Shown in pieces: positions 25,895 through 35,126 of a stretch of 64,000 bases of DNA. Location: contig NZ_LMPF01000023.1 of NCBI RefSeq assembly GCF_001424345.1, positions 529,984 to 593,983 on the forward strand, read 5' to 3'. A program made the translations under genes and the position numbers. This stretch comes from Burkholderia sp. Leaf177 (GTDB taxonomy: Bacteria > Pseudomonadota > Gammaproteobacteria > Burkholderiales > Burkholderiaceae). Positions within the stretch are counted from its first letter, which is position 1, and each line of letters opens with the position of its first letter. The notes below the pieces were generated by a model that saw nothing but the letters and a program-made list of their open reading frames with translations, did not search any database and was not told where the DNA came from.

Positions 25895-26809
25895 TCAGGC
25901 AGCAGCTTTGGAAAAGTCCTGTTCGCCGCCGAGCGCATCGACTATATCCGCCATCATCTTCGCAAGCTCGCCGGTCATCAGCGTGAAGTCGGAATCGAAG
26001 ACTTCGTCGTCACCCTGCGCGGTGGGATCGGCTGCGTCCTTGATGACATCGAGCGGCGTAATGCGCTTGATGGTCAGCGAAGGCGTCAGCACGAACGAGA
26101 CTTTGTCCTGCCACGTCATCGCGAGACGCATGCATTGCTTGCCTGCTTCAATGTGCCGCCTCATGTCGTCGATCTCGAGCGCATGGCCAACATAACGAAC
26201 GGTCGCGTTACCTTCGCCGCTCGAACGCAACTCCGTGTCTTGATCGAGCGAAAAACCGCCGGGACCTTCGCCCGACAGCAACCAGTCCGTCATCGCGGCG
26301 ACCGGCGCCGTTGCGACACGGACGCTCGCGAGCGGCAACTGATCGATCGATTTCACGAGCAGGCCGAGGACGTCGTCGGCGAGTGTGGGTGATGCTGCAT
26401 CGATCACAAGCCAGCCGTTGACCGTATCGATCCACACACGCGTATCTCGGCGAATGCTGAAGGCGCGTGGCAGGAGTTCGTCGGTGACTTGCTCCTTGAG
26501 TTCGCGCATCTGCTTACGGCCAGGCTTGAATCCCTGTTGCTCTTCCAGTTCGGCGGCGCGTTCCTTGACGAACTGCGTCACCACCGACGCCGGCAGCAAT
26601 TTCTTTTCCACCCGCGCGACAAGCAGCATCTGGCGATTGTTGGCGTAGACAAGCGATCCGTCGTCACGCGGCGATGCCCAGCCGTGGCTTTGCATTTCCA
26701 CGCCGCAGCCTGGCGCGAACGCATGCGGTGCGAGCCATTTTTCGATTTGTTCAGGAGTGACGGCCCAAGGGGCGGGAAGACGATGAAGCTGAAGGTTCTT
26801 GAACCACAT
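25895..26809 (-). CDS. rdgC: Recombination-associated protein RdgC
   Basis: A 304-residue protein, the same size as E. coli RdgC, with the typical start MWFKNLQLHRLPAPW and blocks LLPASVVTQFVKERAAELEEQQG, GRKQMRELKEQVTDELLPRAF and WLVIDAASPTLADDV. RdgC forms a ring around double-stranded DNA and limits RecA access. I chose the ATG at 26809; another ATG two codons upstream (26815) is equally possible. It stands alone. Confidence 0.95.
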   Translation of the reverse strand: MWFKNLQLHRLPAPWAVTPEQIEKWLAPHAFAPGCGVEMQSHGWASPRDDGSLVYANNRQMLLVARVEKKLLPASVVTQFVKERAAELEEQQGFKPGRKQMRELKEQVTDELLPRAFSIRRDTRVWIDTVNGWLVIDAASPTLADDVLGLLVKSIDQLPLASVRVATAPVAAMTDWLLSGEGPGGFSLDQDTELRSSGEGNATVRYVGHALEIDDMRRHIEAGKQCMRLAMTWQDKVSFVLTPSLTIKRITPLDVIKDAADPTAQGDDEVFDSDFTLMTGELAKMMADIVDALGGEQDFSKAAA

Positions 26810-26864
26810 AGGCATCCGGGCAAAACGCACTATTCTATAGGACGGTGACTACCTCTTTGCGCAA

Positions 26865-27305
26865 ATGACTCTGCACACACGGCTAGCGGGTTCGGCGGAT
26901 TCGGAATGGTTGTACGCGACCTACAAGGAAACCATGGTCGATTTCGTCAGGCGCGCGACCGGCTGGGACGAACACGCCCAACGAAACGGTTTTGCGAAAA
27001 GCCTTCGCCAGGGTACATGCAGGATCGCGATGCAAGGCGACGAACGTTGCGGCTTCGTGAACTGGGAAGTCGAACCGGATCTGGTCTGGTTGCGAATGCT
27101 GTGCGTCGTTCCTGCAATGCAACGGCAAGCTATCGGCCGAAGGATGCTCGGCGACATGATGTTGCTAGCTGACAGCTTGAACAAGCCGCTTTACTTGCAT
27201 GTGTTTCGATGCAACAGGATTGCGTACGAGTGGTATTGCCGGACGGGATTCGTCGAGACGGATGGCGACGAAACAGTTGCATCGTTAATGCTGGGCGATC
27301 AATGA
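26865..27305 (+). CDS. GNAT-family N-acetyltransferase
   Basis: A 146-residue protein with a GNAT core: WLRMLCVVPAMQRQAIGRRML carries the beta4 strand and the acetyl-CoA pyrophosphate loop (Q-x-x-x-I-G-R), and NRIAYEWYCRTGF is the usual motif B. The substrate cannot be told. It is divergent from rdgC, with about 55 bp between the starts. Confidence 0.88.
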   Translation: MTLHTRLAGSADSEWLYATYKETMVDFVRRATGWDEHAQRNGFAKSLRQGTCRIAMQGDERCGFVNWEVEPDLVWLRMLCVVPAMQRQAIGRRMLGDMMLLADSLNKPLYLHVFRCNRIAYEWYCRTGFVETDGDETVASLMLGDQ

Positions 27306-27326
27306 AACCGCCCAGCCGAATGCGTT

Positions 27327-27515
27327 CTAGAGCTCGGCAATCTGCGTGGTCAATTCCCTGATCATCCCGCCGAGATACATCGCCGTTTCTCTTCCCGATT
27401 TCTCCGGGTTGTTGAAACTGCATGCCACGATTTCCTTGAGCAATCCCGCTTCGAGCGCTGCCTGCACCATTTCGACTGCCTTCCTCGCTGCCTCATCCCT
27501 GGCGTACACGGTCAT
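27327..27515 (-). CDS. Small cytoplasmic protein of unknown function
   Basis: A 62-residue protein with GAGGAG directly upstream of the ATG, so it is probably translated. It is predicted mostly helical (EAARKAVEMVQAALEAGLL and GGMIRELTTQIAEL), without signal peptide or metal motif. It lies tail to tail with the acetyltransferase. No family recognised. Confidence 0.65.
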   Translation of the reverse strand: MTVYARDEAARKAVEMVQAALEAGLLKEIVACSFNNPEKSGRETAMYLGGMIRELTTQIAEL

Positions 27516-27631
27516 GGTCGTCTCCTCGATTTGCCTATATCGGCACGATTGATTCTACGCGCGTGTCTGCACCGTGCCGCTTCATGAAAGCATGATTTAA
27601 ATGGTGCGAGGGAAGGCCGTGCCATGAACGA

Positions 27632-27660
27632 ATGATGGCGCGAACCTAGCGCGCCATCAT
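27632..27660. other. Perfect 11-bp hairpin
   Basis: ATGATGGCGCG, seven-base loop, then its exact complement. There is no following T-run on either strand, so it is not a standard terminator. It lies about 115 bp upstream of the small 62-residue gene. Confidence 0.6.
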
Positions 27661-27898
27661 CCGGGATATTTGAAGCGGGGCTGCAAGCTGACTCGCCGCC
27701 CCTGGCTCGCTGAAAATGTTTGGCAACAACTTTCGTGGAGAACGCGAGTTGTTTTTAATTTATCCCAAAAACGCGCGTTGCTCAATGCCAATTACGTTTG
27801 TCTGACGCCCGTGTTTTCCCGCTCTACCGCATGGCGTCAAGAAATTCACCGAAAAAGGCAATTCAGTTTTGCAGCTTTTTGGGCGAATGCACGGGAAG

Positions 27899-27936
27899 GG
27901 CACGCAATGCAAACCAGTTGCCTTGCATTGCGTGCC
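27899..27936 (-). terminator. Terminator-like hairpin after the alpha/beta hydrolase
   Basis: A perfect stem of about 14 bp (core GCACGCAATGCAA against TTGCATTGCGTGC) with a 10-base loop starts 15 bp past the hydrolase stop. No clear T-run follows, so termination is inferred from position and stem strength. Confidence 0.55.
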
Positions 27937-27950
27937 GATGTTCCAAAGTA

Positions 27951-28793
27951 TCAGCCTTGATCTTGCGCGTGCTGCGCGGCCTGTTCGATCAACGCCGCCA
28001 CTTCCTTCGGATGCGATTCATAAACTGAATGGCTCGCACCCGGGATCTCGACGGTATGGCTGTGAGCGCGCGCGGCGTACAAACGTTCCAGATCCGGGTT
28101 GATGATCTTGTCCGACTTCGCAACCATGTACCAGCTTGGTTTCGTCTTCCACGCCGGGTCGGGAATCTCGCCAGTGAAGACCGAAGCCGCCGTCGGCATT
28201 TGCGCATTCGCTTCGAACTGCGCTTGCTTCAGCGGCAAATCAGCCGCGAAGTCAGCGGGATAATCGGCTGGATTCAGGAACAGGAAACCGTCCGGCGTCT
28301 TCACCACAGCCTTCGTGGAGTTCGGATACTTCTTGCCGTTGCTGACTTCCGTTTCGCCCACATCGAGTGCATGCGCCGCGATATAAACCAGGGCTTTGAC
28401 ATGCGGATCGTTGCCGGCTTCCGTGATGATTGCGCCGCCATAGCTATGACCCACGAGCACGACCGGGCCGTCTTCACGATCCAGAATGCGCTTGGTTGCG
28501 CTCACGTCCTCGCCGAACGATGTCAACGGCTCTTGCACGAGCTTCACGTTGTATCCGTCCTTGGTGAGGATGTCGTAGACCGGACGCCATCCAGCGCCAC
28601 CCACGAATGCGCCATGTACCAGGACGATGTTCTTGATCGGCCCATGAGCCGAAGGCGCTGCGGTCATGGCAGCGGGCGCGTCCTGCTGATCTTGCGCTGG
28701 TTTCATTTGCATTTGCTGCGCGAATGCGGCCGTTGAAACCAATGCGCTTGCCATGAGCGACAAAACCAGCTTTGCGTGAACCTTCATTTTCAA
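27951..28793 (-). CDS. Secreted alpha/beta hydrolase
   Basis: A 280-residue protein. The signal peptide ends FAQQ near residue 25; a Met/Gln-rich linker follows to about residue 50. The hydrolase fold starts with NIVLVHGAFVGGAGW (oxyanion region), the nucleophile is Ser in VGHSYGGAI, and the C-terminal His is in PGASHSVYES. It resembles salicylate-esterase/hydroxynitrile-lyase-like hydrolases (PF12697 group). Natural substrate unknown. It stands alone, with a possible terminator after it. Confidence 0.88.
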   Translation of the reverse strand: MKMKVHAKLVLSLMASALVSTAAFAQQMQMKPAQDQQDAPAAMTAAPSAHGPIKNIVLVHGAFVGGAGWRPVYDILTKDGYNVKLVQEPLTSFGEDVSATKRILDREDGPVVLVGHSYGGAIITEAGNDPHVKALVYIAAHALDVGETEVSNGKKYPNSTKAVVKTPDGFLFLNPADYPADFAADLPLKQAQFEANAQMPTAASVFTGEIPDPAWKTKPSWYMVAKSDKIINPDLERLYAARAHSHTVEIPGASHSVYESHPKEVAALIEQAAQHAQDQG

Positions 28794-29236
28794 CTCCGGA
28801 TAAAAGTGGTGTGTGTAGGGGCGAACACCGCCACGTCCCGGCTATTCCAATCGCTCGAAAATTTTTTTGCGTTTTGACCGCGAGGTTAAACGTCGGGTTA
28901 AAGATCGGCGTTCTTATGCCGTTAATCAGCCTTGGAGTTTCGATGCGATGTCGCGTCGGACCCAGGCTGGATCGCAATTTTCTTCTGCGCGTTCCGGCCA
29001 TCTAACAGAGGGATGCGCGCCGCGTTGCAAACAACCGCAGGCCGATTTCCCCGTGTGTCTCACGACGTTAAAACTGGCGTCGTGACAGAGAGACGACACG
29101 TCCAGGTCTTCATTGCGAAGGCTTACAGCATGGAAAGCTATAAGCACGGCATGATCATTTCGGAAGCCTTACAGAGTGATCGATGTGCTGCTTTGCCATG
29201 CGTATTCGTACCTCTCTCACTCAAAAAAACAAGGTC
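28794..29236. other. Intergenic region upstream of the chemotaxis receptor
   Basis: 443 bases between divergent genes. The notable element is a FliA-type promoter candidate at 28899-28925; the rest shows no supported gene. Confidence 0.5.
28899..28925 (+). promoter_or_regulatory. Candidate sigma-28 (FliA) promoter for the chemotaxis receptor
   Basis: TAAAGATC, an 11-base spacer, then GCCGTTAA. The flagellar sigma consensus is TAAAGTTT-N11-GCCGATAA, so the -10 matches seven of eight bases and the -35 five of eight. It faces the receptor gene about 310 bp away, implying a long leader. Confidence 0.5.
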
Positions 29237-30841
29237 ATGTTGATGAATCAGTTCAAAGTTGTGACGCGCCTCTCGGTTGCCTTCGGTGCATTGCTGGTAC
29301 TGCTCGGCGTGGTGGCGTTCGTTGGTTTGATCGGGATGTCGAGGATCAATGACACGCTGACGAATATCGTCGACCGCAGCACGCAAGAGATGACGCTCGC
29401 ACAGACCATGCGTTCTTCGCTCGACCAGCGCTCGATCGCAATCCGCGACATGCTTTTGTTCGAAGACGAAAAAGAGGTCAAGGCCAACGTCGACAAAATC
29501 AAACACGAGGAAGGCATTTACGACGATGCATCGCGTGCGCTCGCCGAGACGTTTGCATCGAGCGGACAGATCAGCGACACCGAGCAGGCGCTCCTGACCA
29601 AGCTCAAAGCCGATGAAGCAAGCACGATGCCGTTGATGGCGCGCACGGCGCAACAGATCTTGGCGAACGATAAAACGTCGGCTAACCAGTCGCTGATCCA
29701 GGAAGTGCGGCCGAAGCAGATTGAATGGCGCGGGACGTTGCGCTCGCTGATCGAGCTCGAAAAGAAAACCATGTTCGACGATGCCAGCCGCGCGCACGCA
29801 AGCTATGCGCGCCTTCGTGTGGTGACGCTCGGCGCGGCGCTGGCCGCGTTGATAGTCGGTGTCGTGGCGGCGATGGTGATCACGCGCAGCATCCTGAAGC
29901 AGCTCGGCGCGGAACCCGGTGAAGCGCAGCGCGTGGCAAGCGAGATTGCGAGCGGCAACCTGAGCGTGCCCGTTGTTCTCGATCGCGACGATAACCGCAG
30001 CCTGATGGCATCGCTTGAAGCAATGCGCGCGCAGTTGAGCGCCATAGTCAGTGGCATCAAGACGTCGGCGGATTCGATCGCGGTTGCAGCGAACGAGATG
30101 GCGCAAGGCAACCTTGACTTGTCGCAGCGAACGGAGGAACAGGCGGCGTCGTTGCAGCAGACCGCGTCGAGCATGGAAGAGCTGACATCCACCGTCAAGC
30201 AGAATACCGATAACGCCAGACAAGCCAACATGCTTGCCAAGAGCGCGTCCGAAGCGGCGGCGGCCGGCGGCCACGTGGTCGAGAGCGTGGTGAGCAAGAT
30301 GCAGGAGATTTCCGCGAGTTCATCGAAGGTCGGCGAGATCATTACGCTGATCGAGGGCATCGCGTTCCAGACGAATATTCTTGCGTTGAATGCGGCCGTG
30401 GAAGCGGCGCGTGCGGGTGAACAAGGCCGGGGTTTCGCAGTCGTCGCGGGCGAGGTGCGCACGCTCGCCCAACGTTGCGCAAGTGCCGCCAAGCAAGTGA
30501 AGGATCAGATTGGCGAGTCGCTCGGGCACGTGGATACGGGATCGAATCTCGCCGCCGATGCAGGCCGTAGCATGAACGAGTTGTTGACATCGGTGAGGCA
30601 TGTGACCGACATCATGGGCGAGATATCGGCGGCTTCATCGGAGCAAAGCACGGGTATCGAGCAAGTGAATGTTGCAGTCAGCCAGATGGACGAAGTGACG
30701 CAACAGAACGCGGCGCTGGTCGAGCAAGCCACCGCTGCCGCGCAAGCCATGGCGGATCAGGCGAACAGCCTGCGCGAAGCGGTCGGCGTGTTCAGGGTGG
30801 CGAGCGGTAGCGATAACAAGATGCGCACGTTCGCCGCTTGA
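29237..30841 (+). CDS. Methyl-accepting chemotaxis protein
   Basis: A 534-residue inner-membrane receptor. The first membrane helix covers about residues 10-32, a four-helix-bundle type periplasmic domain runs to about residue 190, and the second helix follows (LGAALAALIVGVVAAMVI). A HAMP domain and the cytoplasmic signalling coiled coil come next; the tip EGIAFQTNILALNAAVEAAR contacts CheA and CheW. No CheR-binding pentapeptide ends the chain. AAGG lies just before the ATG at 29237; an ATG two codons later is possible. The ligand is unknown. No other chemotaxis genes are in the window. Confidence 0.95.
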   Translation: MLMNQFKVVTRLSVAFGALLVLLGVVAFVGLIGMSRINDTLTNIVDRSTQEMTLAQTMRSSLDQRSIAIRDMLLFEDEKEVKANVDKIKHEEGIYDDASRALAETFASSGQISDTEQALLTKLKADEASTMPLMARTAQQILANDKTSANQSLIQEVRPKQIEWRGTLRSLIELEKKTMFDDASRAHASYARLRVVTLGAALAALIVGVVAAMVITRSILKQLGAEPGEAQRVASEIASGNLSVPVVLDRDDNRSLMASLEAMRAQLSAIVSGIKTSADSIAVAANEMAQGNLDLSQRTEEQAASLQQTASSMEELTSTVKQNTDNARQANMLAKSASEAAAAGGHVVESVVSKMQEISASSSKVGEIITLIEGIAFQTNILALNAAVEAARAGEQGRGFAVVAGEVRTLAQRCASAAKQVKDQIGESLGHVDTGSNLAADAGRSMNELLTSVRHVTDIMGEISAASSEQSTGIEQVNVAVSQMDEVTQQNAALVEQATAAAQAMADQANSLREAVGVFRVASGSDNKMRTFAA

Positions 30842-30850
30842 ACGGCGGCA

Positions 30851-31894
30851 CTACTGATAGCTCATCGTGAAAGTTGCTTTCGCGTTGGCCGAGCCCGGGG
30901 TGATTGCTCCGGTACGCACATAACGTGCTGTGAACGGGATGATCAATGGGCCAACGGTGCCCGCTGGCGCCACGCTGAATTGGTTGACGTTATTGGCGGC
31001 TGACGAATCAGGGCCATAGTTGATCGGCGTTTTGTTGTAGACGATCTGATAGCCAACACCTTTGGCCGTGGAATCAGTTGACAGAGATAGCGTGGTGCCG
31101 ACGTTGCCAGGATCGGTGGCGTCGGTGAATGTGATGGCAACCGACATGGGAGTGGCGCAGTCGAGCGAGATGCTGAAGGTTGTGTCGCCTGTCGTCGATC
31201 CAATCGATGGCAGATATCGACCTGAAGCCACGGGCATGGTGACGGGCTTGGCCGTGTCCTGCACCGTGCAAGCGGGCGCGATGACCGACGCGTTGGCATT
31301 GTCTAGCAGCAATATATTTGCGTCGGCTGAACCGTATTTTCCGACTGCCAGCGTTGTCGGCAGGTTGAAGGTTCCGGCCATAACGGGTCCTGTACGGATC
31401 AGCTGCAGACGAAAACGCCCCATTGGTCCATACATGTTGGTGCCGGTAGTTCCGGCTCTTGCCGCTGGCCAGGCCACGATGTTTCCTCCGCTCATTCCGG
31501 GATTCCCGCTAATGCTGTTCAACCAGCTCACTTGAATCCCGATCCCTTGCACGCCCGTTTGATAAACGTTGGTCATTCCGCTGACAGGGATCATTGAATT
31601 CTCATAACCCGATGTGAGAGGATTCGACCCCGAACAGTTCATGGTTACGGTAGGTGATGTTGTTAGCCAGCTGCTGTCAAATAAAACCGCGCCTGCGGCT
31701 CCGTCGCGGCTAACGCTGAGATTCGCCGGAAGTGTGATGGTCGCCGTCCCGGGGTTACCTCCGCTAAGGACGTTGCAGTCGGCGAAGGCGGGCGTGATGA
31801 AGCAAGAAATCAAAGCGAGTGCCGCGTACGAGTGCGTTTTTATCAATTGCTGTTTGCATCGGTTATTCGACCGTGGAAGTCGCATGTCATGCAC
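30851..31894 (-). CDS. Fimbrial protein, two-domain adhesin-like, orphan
   Basis: A 347-residue secreted protein of the type 1 fimbrial family. A signal peptide ends PAFA-DC (about residue 39 from the first ATG; an ATG at codon 4 is also possible). The N-terminal part (residues 40-210) looks like an adhesin or lectin-type domain; the C-terminal part (ACTVQDTAKPVTMPVASG to the end) is a pilin domain with the usual final alternating hydrophobic strand ATFTMSYQ, which pairs with chaperone and neighbouring subunit. No chaperone, usher or major pilin gene is adjacent, so partners would be elsewhere. It converges on the chemotaxis receptor gene with a 9-bp gap. Confidence 0.82.
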   Translation of the reverse strand: MHDMRLPRSNNRCKQQLIKTHSYAALALISCFITPAFADCNVLSGGNPGTATITLPANLSVSRDGAAGAVLFDSSWLTTSPTVTMNCSGSNPLTSGYENSMIPVSGMTNVYQTGVQGIGIQVSWLNSISGNPGMSGGNIVAWPAARAGTTGTNMYGPMGRFRLQLIRTGPVMAGTFNLPTTLAVGKYGSADANILLLDNANASVIAPACTVQDTAKPVTMPVASGRYLPSIGSTTGDTTFSISLDCATPMSVAITFTDATDPGNVGTTLSLSTDSTAKGVGYQIVYNKTPINYGPDSSAANNVNQFSVAPAGTVGPLIIPFTARYVRTGAITPGSANAKATFTMSYQ

Positions 31895-32239
31895 CTTGAG
31901 ATTATCGGTGTCTAAGTGTCAGGCTGAACGATGCGCAACTTCAGTTATTTTTAGCAAACTCTCATGCAGGTTTCCAGACACGGTACGGTTGCGGCTGACG
32001 TACAGCATTTAGTCATGTGAACTCCAGATATTTGCAATTATCGGATAGCGGATTTCAATGCGGAGGACAATCGCGTACGCGTTCTTTCAGCGGTCCCCGA
32101 AACCGAAACGGCGAATATGACGCGCTTGTAATCCTGGCGTCAGCGTAGAGCCATGGTCGGGTGAGCAAAATGACAGTCAGGCATGGCTCATCGAAAGCGA
32201 TGCCGCACTGAAGCTCACTCACATCAAGAGGCAACCATC
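31895..32239. other. Divergent intergenic region, fimbrial gene / DUF4148 gene
   Basis: 345 bases. I see no gene and no clear promoter motif; AT-rich patches around 31940-32050 are the likeliest promoter location. Confidence 0.4.
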
Positions 32240-32521
32240 ATGAAAGCATCGATATGCGCAACCATCGCCGCCGCAGTCATCGCGATCCCTTCGTTCGCGT
32301 TCGCCCAGGCCGACGCGTCGAACAACAGCTCTGTCACGCGCGCTCAGGTCAAAGCCGATCTGGTGCGCGTGGAGCAAGCCGGCTATAACCCCGCGGGCAG
32401 CGACATCAACTATCCGGCGGACATTCAAGCGGCCGAAGCGCGGGTCAGCGCGAATCACGGCTACGGCGGTGCATCGAACGATTCGGCCAACGGGACCGCG
32501 AGTCAGAACCAGGGTAACTGA
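32240..32521 (+). CDS. DUF4148 small exported protein
   Basis: A 93-residue protein with a signal peptide ending AFAQ-AD (about residue 23) and the DUF4148 core TRAQVKADLVRVEQAGYNP followed by YPADIQAAEARV. This family is expanded in Burkholderia-group bacteria; function unknown. A low-complexity Ser/Asn/Gly tail ends the chain. GAGG lies about 10 bases before the ATG. Confidence 0.88.
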   Translation: MKASICATIAAAVIAIPSFAFAQADASNNSSVTRAQVKADLVRVEQAGYNPAGSDINYPADIQAAEARVSANHGYGGASNDSANGTASQNQGN

Positions 32522-33000
32522 TGCAGCCGCGGCACCGCGCGTTGTGCGCTTGCACCTCGCGCGATGCTGCCGATCAAACAGGCAATTCCAATCGTGCATC
32601 AGCGCCTGATGTAAGCCGCTGCTAATTATCGCTTCGTGTTCTGGACCTATCATGAGGTGCGGGTTGGCTCCAAAATTTGGGGAGACCAACAAATGAATAC
32701 AACCCTGACTGTTGTGGCAGTATCTGGCCAACCCGCACTGAAGGCTCTCGAGCGTCTTGCCGAGACGCGTCGATAGCGCACGTTGTTTCCAGGAGGTCAG
32801 GATCCGGTGTCATGTTCAACGGTTGGCTGGGCGCAGCAGGCACGCTTGCCGGGATTTTTCCCGGTTTCGCGATCCCCGCGCAGGAAGCCGTGCGTGCGCG
32901 CAGGGAGATCCACGTGCGTCTGGCCAAGCGTGCCGGGGAAACCGCGAACGCGTCTACCGCTCGTGAAAAGTCCGTCGCTCGCGAAATCCTGGAATCTCCA
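32522..33000. other. Intergenic region upstream of the response regulator
   Basis: 479 bases. The regulator frame stays open upstream to 32677, but the translated extension has no family similarity and normal receiver domains start at the ATG at 33001. No other feature recognised. Confidence 0.45.
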
Positions 33001-33663
33001 ATGAGAGTCTTGTTGGTGGAAGACGACTGGATGATCGGAGAAGTGGTCCGGGACGCGCTCAAGGATGCATCGTGCGCGGTGGACTGGGTGCGCGACGGAC
33101 AACAGGCGCTGAGCGCAGTCAAGGTTCATTCATATGAAGCCGTCCTGCTCGATCTCGGACTGCCGAAGGTGGACGGCATGAACGTCCTGAACGCCATTCG
33201 CGCCAGCAACAACGCCATTCCCGTTCTGATCATCACGGCGCGCGATGCCGTCGCCGATCGCATTCGCGGCCTCGACAGCGGCGCCGACGACTACGTTCTC
33301 AAGCCGTTTGAAATGACGGAAGTGCTTGCGCGTTTGCGAGCGATCGTGCGGCGCCGTGCGGGCATCGCCGCGCCGGTGCTGACGAATGGCATCATATCGC
33401 TGGACCCGGCAACACATGAGGCGCAGTCTCCGGAGGCGTCGGTACGGCTTTCCGCCCGCGAGTTTGCGTTGTTGCATGCGTTGATGATCCGTCCCGGCGC
33501 AATCTTGTCGCGCACGGAACTCGAAGACCGCATCTACGGCTGGAACGAGGAAGTCGAAAGCAACGCCGTGGAATTCCTGATCTACTCGCTGCGGCGCAAG
33601 CTCGGCAGCGACACGATCAAAAACGTCAGGGGTGTCGGATGGATGGTGTCGAAAGGCGGGTAG
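33001..33663 (+). CDS. OmpR-family response regulator (QseB/PmrA-like)
   Basis: A 220-residue regulator. The receiver domain starts MRVLLVEDDWMIGEVV with the acidic pair, has the phosphorylation site in YEAVLLDLGLPKVDGM (Asp near 51), Thr in IITARDAV and Lys in YVLKPFE. The C-terminal winged helix has LSAREFALLHALM and VEFLIYSLRRKLG. It overlaps the kinase gene by 25 bp, so the two form one operon. Confidence 0.94.
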   Translation: MRVLLVEDDWMIGEVVRDALKDASCAVDWVRDGQQALSAVKVHSYEAVLLDLGLPKVDGMNVLNAIRASNNAIPVLIITARDAVADRIRGLDSGADDYVLKPFEMTEVLARLRAIVRRRAGIAAPVLTNGIISLDPATHEAQSPEASVRLSAREFALLHALMIRPGAILSRTELEDRIYGWNEEVESNAVEFLIYSLRRKLGSDTIKNVRGVGWMVSKGG

Positions 33664-35036
33664 GGCAATCGCTCCAGTTGCGGCTTTCCAAGTGGCTCGC
33701 AATTGCCGTACTTTTGAGTGCCGTCGCGGCGGGAATTTTCTCGTTCCAGGCCGCGTTTCATGAAGCCAACGATATCCAGGACCTGCAGCTCAAGGAAGTC
33801 GCCGCGCTCGTCACGGCGGACAATGCGGGCTTCATGGAAGAAGGCTCCGCGCGTTATGTGCCGGACTTCGAGCGGGAAGCGAAAGTGGTCGTGCAGAGGC
33901 TCGGCGGTCACAATGCGCAGCGCCTCCTCGACTTGCCGCCCACGCTCCCGGACGGTATCCAGACTTTGAGGCTGGATGACCACGAATGGCGCATCGTCGT
34001 CCGCACGCTCGCGCCGGGAGTTCGCGTGGGCGTGGGCCAGCAGACTTCCGACAGAAACGAAATCGCCCGCAATAGCGCGGTCGCCACGCTGATTCCTTTT
34101 GTCGTGCTGGCGCCGGTTCTGGTCGGCGTCGTGTTTCTTCTGGTCAGGCATATGTTCAAGCCGCTCTTACGGCTCGCAGCGGAACTCGATGCACGCCCGG
34201 ACCACGATTTATCGGAGATACGCGTAGGTGACGATGCGCAACTTCCGGCAGAGATCGTCCCTTTCCTCGTCGCCAACAATCGCTTGCTTGCGCGCGTCGC
34301 TCAGTCGGTTGCGCTGCAAAGGCGCTTCGTTGCCGACGCGGCGCACGAACTGCGCTCGCCGCTCACGGTGCTGCTGCTCCAGGCGGAACGCCTCGATCTG
34401 TCGGAGATGTCAACGCAGGCCCGCGAGCGATTCACCGCTTTGCGCAACGGGCTCATGCGCACGCGCGCTTTGGTCGAGCAGTTGTTGACGCTCGCACATG
34501 TGCAGGAAGCGAACGGCGTTGAAGCGAGCCAGACGCCGGTCGCGCCGGCATTCCGGCGCGTTCTGGAAGATCTGGTCCCGCTCGCGCAGGCACGTCACAT
34601 CGATATTGGTGTGACCGGCGACGCCGACACGTGGGTGCCCGCGAGCGAAGCGGACCTCGCCACGATCCTGAAAAATCTGGTCGATAACGCCATCCGATAC
34701 ACGCCCGAAGGCGGCCGCGTCGATTTGTCGGTGCGTGCGGATTCCGGCAATACGTCGATCGTTGTCGAGGACACGGGTCCCGGCATTCCCGCCGATGAAC
34801 GCGACCGCGTATTCGACCGGTTTTATCGTGTGCTCGGAACTGGGCAGAATGGATCCGGACTGGGTTTGTCCATTGTTCAGACGATCGCAAACCGGATAGA
34901 CGCGCGCGTCACGCTGGACGATGCAGCCTGGCCGGATGGGCGGAGCGGCCTCCGCGTGACCCTGACTTTTCATGGCAACGCCGGATTTTCCGGACCGGGC
35001 GTGCAGCGTCTGGCCAAGACCGAAACGGTCGCCTGA
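33639..35036 (+). CDS. Sensor histidine kinase (QseC/PmrB-like)
   Basis: A 465-residue membrane kinase. Membrane helices lie at about residues 16-38 and 145-168, with a periplasmic sensor between them. The H box is FVADAAHELRSPLTVLL, the N box LVDNAIRYTPEGG, followed by VEDTGPGIPADERDRVFDRFYR and GSGLGLSIVQTIA. It phosphorylates the regulator encoded just upstream. The signal is unknown. The ATG lies inside the regulator gene. Confidence 0.94.
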   Translation: MDGVERRVGQSLQLRLSKWLAIAVLLSAVAAGIFSFQAAFHEANDIQDLQLKEVAALVTADNAGFMEEGSARYVPDFEREAKVVVQRLGGHNAQRLLDLPPTLPDGIQTLRLDDHEWRIVVRTLAPGVRVGVGQQTSDRNEIARNSAVATLIPFVVLAPVLVGVVFLLVRHMFKPLLRLAAELDARPDHDLSEIRVGDDAQLPAEIVPFLVANNRLLARVAQSVALQRRFVADAAHELRSPLTVLLLQAERLDLSEMSTQARERFTALRNGLMRTRALVEQLLTLAHVQEANGVEASQTPVAPAFRRVLEDLVPLAQARHIDIGVTGDADTWVPASEADLATILKNLVDNAIRYTPEGGRVDLSVRADSGNTSIVVEDTGPGIPADERDRVFDRFYRVLGTGQNGSGLGLSIVQTIANRIDARVTLDDAAWPDGRSGLRVTLTFHGNAGFSGPGVQRLAKTETVA

Positions 35037-35126
35037 ACGCTCCGCTTAGGGTTATCGCCAGTATCGTTAAATTGTTAAAAATTTGTATGATGACCACATC
35101 ACCCAACAAATTATGACGTTTGGCTC

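Larger units (their letters stand above)
27516..27950. other. Intergenic region with two strong hairpins
   Basis: 435 bases without a credible gene. It holds a perfect 11-bp stem (27632-27660) and a 14-bp stem just after the hydrolase stop (27899-27936). A plus-strand frame at 27670-27960 has no ribosome binding site or recognisable product. Confidence 0.6.

Noticed and set aside
27670..27960. Plus-strand frame of 96 codons
   Set aside because: It has no ribosome binding site, reads through a 14-bp terminator-like stem and runs antisense into the hydrolase end.
32677..33000. Open upstream extension of the response regulator gene
   Set aside because: The receiver domain starts at the ATG at 33001; the extension has no family similarity and its codon pattern is poor.
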